Source of the DNA: Novosphingobium profundi
GTDB taxonomy: Bacteria > Pseudomonadota > Alphaproteobacteria > Sphingomonadales > Sphingomonadaceae
Length of the DNA stretch: 64,000 nt
NCBI RefSeq assembly: GCF_020524485.1
Contig: NZ_JAIVLF010000003.1
Span: 806,001 to 870,000 of the forward strand
Direction of reading: 5' to 3'
Numbering within the stretch: the first letter of the stretch is position 1; the number at the start of each line of letters is the position of its first letter. The translations under genes were made by a program, and so were the position numbers. Below the pieces are notes generated by a model, which made no database searches, was not told the DNA's origin, and was given only the letters and a program-made list of their open reading frames with translations. Positions 16,797 to 25,526 of this stretch are shown here, one piece after another.

Positions 16797-17675
16797 CTAT
16801 CCCTTGAGCTTCCAGCCCGAGCGCAGGATCATGTAGACCACTACGGCCAGAACGGCGTCAACCAGCGTCATGCCCAGCGCGCTGTGCAGCACGTCCATGT
16901 TGGTATCGCCGATGTCGCTTTCGCCCAGGAACCCGAAGCGAAAGCCCGAGATCACGTAGAAGAAGGGATTGATGCGGCTGATGACCTGGAAGGCAGGCGC
17001 CAGGTTGTCGATGACATAGAACGTACCCGAAAGCAGCGAGAGAGGCGCAATGACAAAGTTTGTCACCGCCGCGTTATGGTCGAACTTTTCCGCCCAGATC
17101 GAGGACAGGAGGCCCAGCAGCGCCAGGAACACCGCTCCGATGAGGCCGAACCACAGGACCGCCCAGGGGTGCGCCATCGAGAGGTCGACCCCGGGCCAGA
17201 GCAGCATCGCGATCGACAGCGCCAGGCCCACCATCACCGCACGGGTGACCGCAGCCCCCACCATCGCGGCCATCAGCTCGGCTTCGCTCAGGGGCGGCAT
17301 GAGGTAGTCGATGATCGTGCCCTGGATCTTGCCGGCCAGGAACGAGAAGCTGGAATTGGCGAACGAGTTCTGCATCATGCCCATCACGATCAGGCCCGGT
17401 GCCACGAAAGTCGCAAAGTTCACGCCCAGCACCATGCGATCCCCGCGGCCCATCGCCAGCGAGAAGATCACCAGGAACAGGAGCGTGGTCACCGCAGGCG
17501 CCCAGATCGTCTGCGTCTGGACCTTGAAGAAACGGCGCACCTCCTTCATATAGAGGGTTCCGAGCCCGACCCAGTTCACCGTGTGGATGATGGGCTCGCC
17601 CTTGGCCGGGAAACGGCGGGGCTCAACGGGCCTCTCGGCACTGTGGAGTTCGGTCGAATTCGTTTGATCGTCCAT
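16797..17675 (-). CDS. ABC-2 type transporter permease, no adjacent ATPase
   Basis: About 292 residues from the ATG at 17675 (MDDQTNSTELHS). Six membrane segments and the ABC-2 pattern (FRFGFLGESD near the C-terminus; PLSLLSGTFYVIDNLAPAF) match permeases of the drug/O-antigen exporter class. No ATP-binding subunit is next to it, so the partner is encoded elsewhere. It is divergent from gcrA with 95 bases between starts. Confidence 0.85.
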   Translation of the reverse strand: MDDQTNSTELHSAERPVEPRRFPAKGEPIIHTVNWVGLGTLYMKEVRRFFKVQTQTIWAPAVTTLLFLVIFSLAMGRGDRMVLGVNFATFVAPGLIVMGMMQNSFANSSFSFLAGKIQGTIIDYLMPPLSEAELMAAMVGAAVTRAVMVGLALSIAMLLWPGVDLSMAHPWAVLWFGLIGAVFLALLGLLSSIWAEKFDHNAAVTNFVIAPLSLLSGTFYVIDNLAPAFQVISRINPFFYVISGFRFGFLGESDIGDTNMDVLHSALGMTLVDAVLAVVVYMILRSGWKLKG

Positions 17676-17730
17676 GCCCCGGCGACTATCGGCTGACGTT
17701 TGGCATGGCAAGCGCCACCTTTTGAATTTC

Positions 17731-17751
17731 GGACAACCCGCGCGGTTGTCC
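17731..17751. promoter_or_regulatory. Palindrome before gcrA
   Basis: GGACAACC-CGCGC-GGTTGTCC, a perfect 8-bp inverted repeat 19 bases before the gcrA ATG and next to its ribosome site. It could be an operator or an RNA hairpin that limits translation. No GANTC site occurs in this short region. Confidence 0.4.
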
Positions 17752-17770
17752 TGTGAGGAACGGAACAGGA

Positions 17771-18481
17771 ATGAGCTGGACGGACGAGCGCATCGAGAAG
17801 CTGACCAAGATGTGGGAAAGCGGGTCCACCGCCAGTCAGATCGCGGAAGAACTCGGGGGCGTCAGCCGCAATGCGGTCATCGGCAAGGCCCACCGCCTGG
17901 GTCTGAAGGCGCGCCCTTCCCCGGTGAAGGCCAACGAGAAGCCCGCCCGCGCGCCCGCGCCCAAGAAGGCGAAACCGGCGAGCGAGGCACCGCCTGCGCC
18001 AGCCGCGGCCCCGGCCGCGCCCAGCGAAGCGCGTCCCGCGCCTGCGGCTCCGCCGCGCGCACCGGCCGCCGCGCGTCCGCAGGCCCCTGCCCCCGCGCCC
18101 GAGCCGGAAACCGAAGAGGCGTCCGACACGCCCGCTTCGGACAAGCCGCGAATCGTCTCGGTCGGCCCCGGCGGCTTCCTGCGCCAGGGTCCCGGCGACC
18201 AGCAGCCGCCGATCCCGCCGGCCCCGCCGCGCCGCCTCGTGCCCGCCAAGCCGAGCCCCGAGATCGCAGACAAGACCAGCCTGCTCGACCTTAACGACCG
18301 CATCTGCCGCTGGCCGATGGGGCACCCGGGCGAGCCGGACTTCCACTTCTGCGGCGACAAGGTCAATCCGGGCTTCCCGTATTGCGTCGAGCATTGCGGC
18401 CGGGCCTACCAGGCGCAGCTGCCGCGCGGTTCGCGCCGTCCCCCGCCGCCGCTGCCCTTCGGCGGTCCGCGCGTGCGCTGA
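17771..18481 (+). CDS. gcrA: GcrA cell-cycle regulator
   Basis: 236 residues. N-terminal DNA-binding part MSWTDERIEKLTKMWESG and GVSRNAVIGKAHRLGL is diagnostic of GcrA; the middle 100 residues are a low-complexity Ala/Pro linker; the C-terminal SID-like domain has RICRWPMGHPGEPDFHFC and YCVEHCGRAYQ. GcrA binds GANTC-methylated promoters and holds sigma70 RNA polymerase there. Start ATG 17771 chosen over an upstream in-frame codon because MSWT is the family start and AGGA precedes it. Confidence 0.95.
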   Translation: MSWTDERIEKLTKMWESGSTASQIAEELGGVSRNAVIGKAHRLGLKARPSPVKANEKPARAPAPKKAKPASEAPPAPAAAPAAPSEARPAPAAPPRAPAAARPQAPAPAPEPETEEASDTPASDKPRIVSVGPGGFLRQGPGDQQPPIPPAPPRRLVPAKPSPEIADKTSLLDLNDRICRWPMGHPGEPDFHFCGDKVNPGFPYCVEHCGRAYQAQLPRGSRRPPPPLPFGGPRVR

Positions 18482-18590
18482 GGCACGCGCCCGCCACTTC
18501 TGAAAAATTCCGGATCCGGCCCCATGCTCCCGAGCGTCGGGCCGGGCCCGAAACCCAGCCAGCGAGATCACTGCCACCGGGAGTTCGACC

Positions 18591-19343
18591 ATGGGCCGCC
18601 TGACCTTCTGCGCCAGCCTTGCCGCCGCATTGGCCCTCGTGCCGGCGGGCCTTGCCGCCCAGGAAACCGCTCCTGCGCCCAGCGCGGCGCCCCCTGCGGA
18701 CGAAGCCCCGGCCGAGCCCGCGCCGGAACCGGCAGAATACGCCTACGTCGCGCTCAAGACCGCGAAGGGCACGATCACCCTCGCGCTCGACACCACCCAT
18801 GCCCCCAAGACCTCGGCGAACTTTCTCAAGTACGTCGATGCGAAGAACCTCGATGGCGCGCTGTTCTACCGCGCCATGCACCTGCCTTACGGGGAGGGTG
18901 AGGATCAGGGCCTGCTCCAGGGCGGCGTGCGCAACGCCGCCAAGCTCTTCGACCCCGTCGCGCATGAGAGCACCAACGAAACCGGCATCAAGCACACTAC
19001 GGGCACGATCTCGATGGCCCGCTTCGCGCCCGGCACGGCCACGGCCGACTTCATGATCATGCTTTCGGACATGCCCGCCCTTGACGCCGAGGAGGGCAAC
19101 AGCGGCGAGGACCCGGGCGCAGGCTTCGCCGCGTTCGGCCACGTCGCTGCGGGTATGGACGTGGTCAAGGCGATCTGGTCGCAGCCGCGTTCGGCCACCA
19201 AGGGCGAAGGCGTCATGAAGGGCGATATCCTCGAGAACGAGGTGCCCATCCTGAGCGCCCGGCGCACCTCCGCCCCGCCCAAGGCGCCCGAGACACCCCA
19301 ATCTCCCCCCACCGAAGCGGAAACGCCCACTCCGACCAGCTAA
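18591..19343 (+). CDS. Periplasmic cyclophilin-type prolyl isomerase
   Basis: 250 residues: signal peptide (LTFCASLAAALALVPAGLAA), a Pro/Ala/Glu linker, then a cyclophilin domain (VALKTAKGTITLALDTTHAP, then FLKYVDAKNLDGALFYRAMH, TGTISMARF, FAAFGHVAAGMDVVKAIW) and a Pro-rich tail. It would isomerise X-Pro bonds of envelope proteins. The canonical FHRV motif is altered to FYRAM, so the catalytic Arg is kept but the following residues differ. Confidence 0.88.
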   Translation: MGRLTFCASLAAALALVPAGLAAQETAPAPSAAPPADEAPAEPAPEPAEYAYVALKTAKGTITLALDTTHAPKTSANFLKYVDAKNLDGALFYRAMHLPYGEGEDQGLLQGGVRNAAKLFDPVAHESTNETGIKHTTGTISMARFAPGTATADFMIMLSDMPALDAEEGNSGEDPGAGFAAFGHVAAGMDVVKAIWSQPRSATKGEGVMKGDILENEVPILSARRTSAPPKAPETPQSPPTEAETPTPTS

Positions 19344-19522
19344 CCTGCGCCCGCACGGGACACAGCGCCGCAACCACCGCCGCCACCAACGCAGGGGAAA
19401 TCCCTGCACCCGCGCGCAACTGAGGCGAAACCGTGCCGGGCTAGTCTGCCCTCTCCCCGGAGGCGATCCCGCAAAGGCCCGCCAATGGACTGGAGCAACG
19501 CAGCTATCGGTCAGCCTCGCCC

Positions 19523-20728
19523 ATGAACGCGCACGATCCCGGCACCTCCCGAAGCCCCGGCTGGGCCCGCTGGCTTGGCCTCGGCGCTGCGCGCGAAGAG
19601 GAACCTCCTCCCCCACCCGCGCAGACCACGGACACACCGCCGGGACCTGCGGAAAGTCCTGCCGACAAGCGTCGGCGCCATGTCCTGGAGGACATCACCC
19701 GCTTTCTCATGGGGCACGGATTGCCGGTCAGCCCCCACACGCTCACCATCGCGCACGATGTCGTGACCGGCGCCAACCCCGCGCTGGTGCGCCTGGTCGG
19801 AGAACATGTCGCGAGCGGAGCGCCGCTCACCGTCGAATGGCTCGAGGAGACGGTGCGCTGCGACGAGGAGGAAAGCGGCGCACGCCAGATCCACGCCCTC
19901 GTCCGCAAGCTGGAGGGCGCCATTGCCCAGTTCGGATGTACCGCCACCGCCGCGCGCTCGGCCACCACCAGCTATAACGAGACCCTGGCCGAGCAGGTCG
20001 ATGCTCTGGGCGGCATCGCGCCGTGCCAGGAGGCCAGCAGCGCCATCGAGGCACTCACCAGCGTTGCGCGCGAGATGCTGCGCCGCACGCGCGACATGGA
20101 GCGCGAGATATCCCGCTCCGAGCGCGAAACAGAAGCTCTCCAGCGCAGCCTCGAAGATGCCCGGCGCGAGGCCGAGATCGACCACCTCACCGGCCTTCCC
20201 AACCGCCGCGCCTTCGAGGCCGTGTTCGAGGACGAACTGGCCCAGGCGCAAGCCAAGAACGAGCCGCTGTGCGTTGCCTTCTGTGACATCGACCGCTTCA
20301 AGCGCGTCAACGACACCCACGGCCACGAGGCCGGGGACCGCGTGCTGCGCACCGTCGCCCAGGCGCTGGCCGAACTGTCCAATGACAAGTGCCATGTCGC
20401 ACGTCATGGCGGCGAGGAATTCGTGGTGCTTCTGCGTGGATCGAACCTCGCCACGGCGTGTACGATCCTCGACGAGACGCGCGAGACGATCGCCTCCCGC
20501 CGTCTCGTCAACCGCGCCACCAACACGCCCTTCGGACGCATCAGCTTCTCAGCCGGGGTCGCCGACGTCCACGCCTACCCCAACCGCAAGAGCGCCCTGC
20601 GCGCGGCCGACGAGGCGCTATTCCGCGCCAAGCTGGCGGGACGCAACCGGGTGATTGCTGCAGGACAGGACGACTGGAACGGCTTTCGCGTCATTCCTCC
20701 CGATCCCGCCTCCGGGACCGCGGCCTAG
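19523..20728 (+). CDS. Soluble diguanylate cyclase (GGDEF)
   Basis: 401 residues, no membrane segment. N-terminal helical region with a coiled coil (MEREISRSERETEALQRSLE, about 190-215) leads into a GGDEF domain: DHLTGLPNRRAFEA, DIDRFKRVNDTHGHEAGD, and the active site HGGEEF. No RxxD inhibitory site is present five residues before it. Expected to synthesise c-di-GMP. Its TAG stop shares CTAG with the stop of the convergent M50 gene. Confidence 0.9.
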   Translation: MNAHDPGTSRSPGWARWLGLGAAREEEPPPPPAQTTDTPPGPAESPADKRRRHVLEDITRFLMGHGLPVSPHTLTIAHDVVTGANPALVRLVGEHVASGAPLTVEWLEETVRCDEEESGARQIHALVRKLEGAIAQFGCTATAARSATTSYNETLAEQVDALGGIAPCQEASSAIEALTSVAREMLRRTRDMEREISRSERETEALQRSLEDARREAEIDHLTGLPNRRAFEAVFEDELAQAQAKNEPLCVAFCDIDRFKRVNDTHGHEAGDRVLRTVAQALAELSNDKCHVARHGGEEFVVLLRGSNLATACTILDETRETIASRRLVNRATNTPFGRISFSAGVADVHAYPNRKSALRAADEALFRAKLAGRNRVIAAGQDDWNGFRVIPPDPASGTAA

Positions 20729-21417
20729 CCGGTCAGCCCCGCCACCGCCTGCGCGAGCGTGAAGAACTGCTCCATCACCCACAGGAAGGGCGGGACGACC
20801 ACCCGCTCGACGATGTTCCAGTCGGGAAAGACATAGGGCACGCCCAGCAGGAGCAGGAACATCAGCCCCAGGCCGAAGGGCCGCGCCCGGGCGTAGACGC
20901 GCGCGGCGGCCGGGGGCAGCAAGCCCTCAACGATGTGCGAGCCATCGAAGGGCGGCACCGGCAGCAGATTGAAGAGCGCGAGGAAGACGTTGAACTGGAT
21001 GAAGAGCGACAGGCTGAGCGCGGCGAATTCGCTCACGCCGCCACCCTCTTCGGGCAGGAATCGGGCCAGAAGGCCGAACAGCACCGCCGAAAGCGCGGCC
21101 AGCACCAGATTGCTCCCCGGCCCTGCCGCAGCCACCAGCATCATGTCGCGGCGCGGATGGTTCAGCTGGCGCTTGTTCACGGGAACCGGCCGCGCCCACC
21201 CGAACACCGGCGCGTGGACCAGCGCCAGGAAACCGGGAACCAGCAGGGTCCCCACCGGATCGACATGGCGCAGCGGGTTCAGCGTCAGGCGCCCGGCCGC
21301 GTGCGCCGTGGGATCACCGAGCAGGCGCGCCACGGCGCCGTGCGAGACTTCGTGAAAGACGATGGCAAGGATCAGTGGCAGAGGGATCGCCGCCATCTGC
21401 AAGGCCGTAAGTTCCAT
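20725..21417 (-). CDS. M50 site-2-protease-like membrane metalloprotease
   Basis: 230 residues with about five membrane segments. Zinc motif HEVSHG in the first TM and the third ligand in NLLPVPPFDGSHI. Belongs to the short Rip/SREBP-protease group without a PDZ domain. Function is unknown in most bacteria. The last four bases overlap the convergent diguanylate cyclase gene. Confidence 0.85.
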   Translation of the reverse strand: MELTALQMAAIPLPLILAIVFHEVSHGAVARLLGDPTAHAAGRLTLNPLRHVDPVGTLLVPGFLALVHAPVFGWARPVPVNKRQLNHPRRDMMLVAAAGPGSNLVLAALSAVLFGLLARFLPEEGGGVSEFAALSLSLFIQFNVFLALFNLLPVPPFDGSHIVEGLLPPAAARVYARARPFGLGLMFLLLLGVPYVFPDWNIVERVVVPPFLWVMEQFFTLAQAVAGLTG

Positions 21418-21480
21418 ATTACCGTCCCTACCCTCGGCCCCATGGCCGGGCGCTGAACGCCCGCCCGAAAGCGCGCGTAA

Positions 21481-22071
21481 TCAGTGCCCCAAGGCCTCGC
21501 TGAAGTGCTTGCGGCACAAGGCCACGTAGCGCTCGTTGCCGCCGATCTCGGTCTGCGCGCCTTCGCTCACCGCGCCGCCGGTGGCATCGACCCGCAGGTT
21601 CATCGAGGCCTTGCGCCCGCAATGGCATACCCCCTTGAGCTCCACCAGGGTATCCGCGATGCCCAGGAGCACCGCCGAGCCCGGAAAGAGCGCGCCCTGA
21701 AAATCGGTGCGCAGGCCATAGCACAGCACCGGAATATTGGCCTTGTCGGCCAGGTGCGCGCATTGCCAGACCTGCTCCGCTGTCAGGAACTGCGCTTCGT
21801 CGATGAGGATGCAGGACAGCGGTTCGGCCGCATGCGCGGCGCTCACCCGCGCATAGAGGTCGGTCTCGGGCGCAAAGCGGTGCGCGCTGGCATGAAGGCC
21901 GATCCGGCTCTCGATCGCGTGGGCATCGTCGAGCCCGCCCGAGCGGCTATCGAGCGCGGCGGTCCAGAGCATCGTGCGCATGCCGCGTTCGTTGTAGTTG
22001 AAGTTCGCCTGGAGCAGGGTCGCCGACTTCCCGGCGTTCATGCTGGCGTAGTAAAAGTAGAGCTTGGCCAT
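21481..22071 (-). CDS. tdk: Thymidine kinase
   Basis: 196 residues. P-loop MNAGKSATLL, lasso and lid region, catalytic IDEAQF (Glu base), and the zinc Cys set CHCGRKASMNLR plus a later Cys (VALCRKHF). Phosphorylates thymidine in the salvage pathway. Length and motif order match bacterial type II thymidine kinase; the fourth zinc ligand is His, as in many family members. Confidence 0.93.
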   Translation of the reverse strand: MAKLYFYYASMNAGKSATLLQANFNYNERGMRTMLWTAALDSRSGGLDDAHAIESRIGLHASAHRFAPETDLYARVSAAHAAEPLSCILIDEAQFLTAEQVWQCAHLADKANIPVLCYGLRTDFQGALFPGSAVLLGIADTLVELKGVCHCGRKASMNLRVDATGGAVSEGAQTEIGGNERYVALCRKHFSEALGH

Positions 22072-22227
22072 CGCTGCTGGGGATAACAGGGCCCACGCCG
22101 CTGTCTACGGGCTTGCCCTGCGTTCTCCCCGGCAGGAAGGATCAACGCCAAGTTGCACCGGGCGCGCGCGTCCGCACGGCGGCCTGCGCGGCCGTTGACA
22201 GAGCACAGCACGGCAGTGGAGCACGCC

Positions 22228-23868
22228 ATGAAACGAATGATCGCCGCCTTCGTCCTGATGGGACTGGCGATAGCGGTCGCGATCTACATCGCGATGGCCC
22301 CGGTCGCCTCGCCGACGGCGGATGGCGCGCTCAACGGCTTCCTCGCCGGGCTCGATGGCCTGGTCGACGGCATCGAGGCCGCAGTGGGGCGCAGCACCGG
22401 CGCCCTCATCGCGATCGGGATTGGCCTGGCGCTCTCGCTTGTCCTGGCGCTGGTCCCCACCCGCACGCGCTACGCGGAGGAGGGCGAGCCCTTCTTCAGC
22501 CCGTCCGACGAACTCGATCTCGACCATTACCCCCAGGCCCCCGGCGCGCAGGACCTGATCGAGGACGAACACGACGAAGTCGAGCCTGCCCAAGCGCCCG
22601 CGCCCGCTCCCCGGCCAGAGCCCGCCCCCGAGATCACGCGCGAAGTACAGCCTGCACCGGTCCCCGCCGAGCCCGTACCGGCAGAGCCCCTGCCTGCGCA
22701 GCCCACGCCCGCTCCCTTCACCGCCACCCCGCTCACCCTGGTGCGCAAGGTGCGTGAACCGGGCCGCGACTGGTTCGGCGACAGCAGCTGGTTCGGCGGC
22801 CTCCCGCGCCTTGGCGATACGCCCTGGCCGCGCGACCTTTCCGGCATCGCCCTGCCCTTCCTCGCCCAGATCGACCTGGCCGACATCGCCGCCTGTAGCC
22901 CGGAAGGCTCGCTGCCCGGCACTGGCTCGCTGGCGGTGTTCCTCGGCGACGGCGGCCTCGTGCCCCTGGCCGCAGACGTCACCGCCGACTTCACCGATCC
23001 CCCGCAGGACCTGCCGCCCGCCTTCGAGGAAGGTGCAGCCATGCCCTTCCCGCAGCACACCTCGCGCCTCACCCGCTGGCTCTTTCCCTACTGGCCCATC
23101 GAAGTCCACGCCGGAAACGCCATCGGCACCGCGCTCGAACGTGACCATCCCTTCTACGCGGTGGGCGTGGGCGAGCCGGTCGAGACGCTGTGGTGGCATT
23201 CGGTCCAGCATTTCGCCGACCGCCTGCGCGAAGGTCTTGAACAGGCCGATGCGCCGATCGCGGCGCACCGCGCGAACCTGCTTCAGGCCCGCGAGGAACT
23301 GAAGCGGATCGAGAACGATCCCGACACCGACCCCTACGAGCTGGAAGACGCGCGCGAGGACATCGAAGGTCTGGAAGCCGACCTCGCACGGATCGAGGAG
23401 CAACGCGGCTCGCTGCCCGACATGCTGGCCGCCCTCGAAAGCTTCACCGAGGGCCGCGCCCCCTGGGGTGTGCTGAGCGAGCAGGAACTCGAGATCGTGC
23501 GCGACCTTCTGCCCGAAGCGCACGAGCGCTATGGCGAACTGATCGGCCAGAGCATTCCCGGCTCGCTCGGCGAAATGGCGACCGTCTCGCTGCGCGCGGC
23601 GATTTCAGGCCCCCCCGAAGCGGTCGCGGCGATTCCCGAAGCCATGCTCGCGCGCCTCAACGCCGAGTACCGCCTCCCCGCCGAAGGCACGCACCGCCTG
23701 TTCGTGCCTGCCGAGGACAGCGACGAGATCGTACTCGTCGACCTCGCCTGGGATGACATGATCGAATGGTGCTGGCCCGAGGAAGCCCGCTTCCAGATCC
23801 GCATCGCGCCCGAGGACGCCGCGCAGGGCAAGTGGGAGCGTGCCCGCGCACTGTTCGTGCCCAGCTGA
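22228..23868 (+). CDS. Membrane-anchored DUF1963 protein
   Basis: 546 residues from the ATG at 22228, with GGAG seven bases upstream. Two N-terminal hydrophobic helices (AFVLMGLAIAVAIYIA and GALIAIGIGLALSLVLALV), an acidic Pro/Ala linker (about 100-180), then a DUF1963/YwqG-like domain (LPFLAQIDLADIAACSPEG, LAVFLGDGGLVPL) and a coiled coil (LQAREELKRIENDPD to RIEEQRGS). YwqG-type proteins are of unknown function. The Pro-rich spacer suggests the domain is held away from the membrane. Confidence 0.8.
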   Translation: MKRMIAAFVLMGLAIAVAIYIAMAPVASPTADGALNGFLAGLDGLVDGIEAAVGRSTGALIAIGIGLALSLVLALVPTRTRYAEEGEPFFSPSDELDLDHYPQAPGAQDLIEDEHDEVEPAQAPAPAPRPEPAPEITREVQPAPVPAEPVPAEPLPAQPTPAPFTATPLTLVRKVREPGRDWFGDSSWFGGLPRLGDTPWPRDLSGIALPFLAQIDLADIAACSPEGSLPGTGSLAVFLGDGGLVPLAADVTADFTDPPQDLPPAFEEGAAMPFPQHTSRLTRWLFPYWPIEVHAGNAIGTALERDHPFYAVGVGEPVETLWWHSVQHFADRLREGLEQADAPIAAHRANLLQAREELKRIENDPDTDPYELEDAREDIEGLEADLARIEEQRGSLPDMLAALESFTEGRAPWGVLSEQELEIVRDLLPEAHERYGELIGQSIPGSLGEMATVSLRAAISGPPEAVAAIPEAMLARLNAEYRLPAEGTHRLFVPAEDSDEIVLVDLAWDDMIEWCWPEEARFQIRIAPEDAAQGKWERARALFVPS

Positions 23869-23889
23869 TAGGTTCAGGCATTCCAGCCC

Positions 23890-23940
23890 CACATACGAAA
23901 AGAGGCCCGGACACAGCGTCCGGGCCTCTTTTCGTATGTG
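23890..23940. terminator. Bidirectional terminator, 23-bp perfect stem
   Basis: Arms 23890-23912 and 23918-23940 are fully complementary with a five-base ACAGC loop. Each strand has a GC-rich core followed by CTCTTTTCG. It lies between the convergent DUF1963 and rbfA genes and should end both transcripts. Confidence 0.9.
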
Positions 23941-23956
23941 CAAGGCGATGGCGCGA

Positions 23957-24373
23957 TCAGTCGTCGTCGCCGTCCTTTTCCTCGTCATCAAGGTCGCGCT
24001 GGACGCGCGGGTCGTTGAGAAGCGCGTCGATCCGGCTGGCTTCGTCGAAGGTCTCGTCGGCGCGGAAACGGATCTTGGCCGCAAACCTGAGCTTGAGACG
24101 CTGGGCCACTTCCTTCTGGAAATAGGCCGTGTTCGTGCGCAGCGCCTTGAGCACCGCCTCTTCGTCCTCGCCGAGCAGGGGCTTCACGTAGACGGTCGCC
24201 TGCCGGAGGTCCGGGGTCATGCGCACTTCGGTGACCGAGACCGAATGACCGCTCAGCGTGGCGTCATGCACCTGCTGGCGGGTGAGGATCTCGGAAATGA
24301 CGTGGCGCACCTGCTCGCCCACCTTGAGCAGGCGGACCGAGTGCTGTTCGGGAGTGAATTGCTGTCGAGCCAT
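23957..24373 (-). CDS. rbfA: Ribosome-binding factor A
   Basis: 138 residues. KH-like RbfA fold: [60 protein letters not shown]. Assists late maturation of 16S rRNA in the 30S subunit. Acidic C-terminal tail ([10 protein letters not shown]). Usually follows infB, as here, but separated by two small genes. Confidence 0.95.
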   Translation of the reverse strand: MARQQFTPEQHSVRLLKVGEQVRHVISEILTRQQVHDATLSGHSVSVTEVRMTPDLRQATVYVKPLLGEDEEAVLKALRTNTAYFQKEVAQRLKLRFAAKIRFRADETFDEASRIDALLNDPRVQRDLDDEEKDGDDD

Positions 24374-24520
24374 GGTTGTCCTCCATGTGGGCCGAACACG
24401 GCATTTTGCAACAATTGATTGCGCCAGATCGTCGCAGAGCCCGGGAAAAGACGGTTTGGCCGTTCATCGCTGTCCCGACATCCCCGGCAATGGGGGCATC
24501 ACGCCCACCCGCGAGGGGCC

Positions 24521-24682
24521 TCAACGCATGTAGTTGACGTAGATGCCGTGCAGCAAGCCGGGCAGGAACAGGATGATCGTCAGGATCAGGTTGAGCAGGA
24601 AAGTTTTGCCCAGCCCATGCTTCAGGGCGACGCCGAGTGGGGGCAAGAGAACGGTCGCGACCAGGGTTATCAGTGACATCAT
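24521..24682 (-). CDS. YqaE/Pmp3-family small membrane protein
   Basis: 53 residues, two membrane helices with the family signature LLPPLGVALKHG and FLPGLLHGIYV. A strong AAAGGAG lies eight bases before the ATG at 24682, in contrast to the longer in-frame reading upstream. Pmp3 proteolipids are linked to membrane potential and salt or cold stress. Sits between the DUF1697 and rbfA genes on the same strand. Confidence 0.88.
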   Translation of the reverse strand: MMSLITLVATVLLPPLGVALKHGLGKTFLLNLILTIILFLPGLLHGIYVNYMR

Positions 24683-24762
24683 CGGGGTATCTCCTTTGCA
24701 GGGACAACCCGGCATCCGGCGACTCGTTCCGCAGCTGCGAAACCGGCCCCGGATGGTTTTCA

Positions 24763-25296
24763 TCACATCTTGGCGAGAATGCGCCCCAGCGAGCGCGCGT
24801 TGCGCGCGGTCGTGCGGCAGCCCAGGCGCCGCTCGATGAAGGCCGGGGTCAGGCGGCTGCGGCCCACGCCGTCCACGTAATCGACGAAAAGGCAGCGTTC
24901 GCCGAGCGCGAACTTCTCCTCGCCCCGGCCCTTGTAGGCGGCCAGAAGCGCCTCGAAGTTCTCCTGCGGGGGCTGGGACTGCAGGAAATGGGTGTGGACC
25001 TGTGCGTCCTCGCCAAAGCCCACGAAGGGGTTCTCCTCCAGCGCCGCGCGCACCTCGTCCTTGGTGCGGATCGCAACGAAGCTGTCGATGTCGAAGCGCT
25101 CGGCCATGATGAAGGCGAACAGTTCCTCCAGGCCTTCGGTCGGACGGTCCTCGTAGTCGAACAGGACGTTGCCGCTGGCGATGACGGTCTCGACGTTGTC
25201 GATCTCCTCGCGCCGCAGCGCGTGGCGCAGTTCCTCCATCGTCAGGCGATTGCCGCCTACGTTGAGCGAACTGAAGAAGGCGCAGTAGCGGGGCAT
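24763..25296 (-). CDS. DUF1697 protein
   Basis: 177 residues. DUF1697 hallmarks: YCAFFSSLNVGGNRLTMEEL, then NVETVIASGNVLFD and the C-terminal LTPAFIERRLGCRTTARNAR. No known enzymatic role. Start ATG 25296 with GGAGTT upstream. Codirectional with infB and rbfA. Confidence 0.88.
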   Translation of the reverse strand: MPRYCAFFSSLNVGGNRLTMEELRHALRREEIDNVETVIASGNVLFDYEDRPTEGLEELFAFIMAERFDIDSFVAIRTKDEVRAALEENPFVGFGEDAQVHTHFLQSQPPQENFEALLAAYKGRGEEKFALGERCLFVDYVDGVGRSRLTPAFIERRLGCRTTARNARSLGRILAKM

Positions 25297-25526
25297 CAGC
25301 GAAGAACTCCGAACAGGGCCACGCCGCCCAGACAGGCCAGCGCGGAAAAACACCCGCAGCCTAGCCGTTCCAGCCCCTAGGAGACAGCTGCATCGGCAAG
25401 TCCGCCAGCTAGTTTTCCCCCAATCCTCCTTTTGCCGCGCCCCAAACGGCGACGGCCCGCGCCGGACGTGGTGTCCGACGCGGGCCGCGGCTGTCTGTGT
25501 CGCTTGCGCGAAACGGGCAAGGCCTA

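Noticed and set aside
20725..20728. Four-base CTAG overlap of two stop codons
   Set aside because: Convergent TAG stops sharing CTAG arise easily; no further signal.
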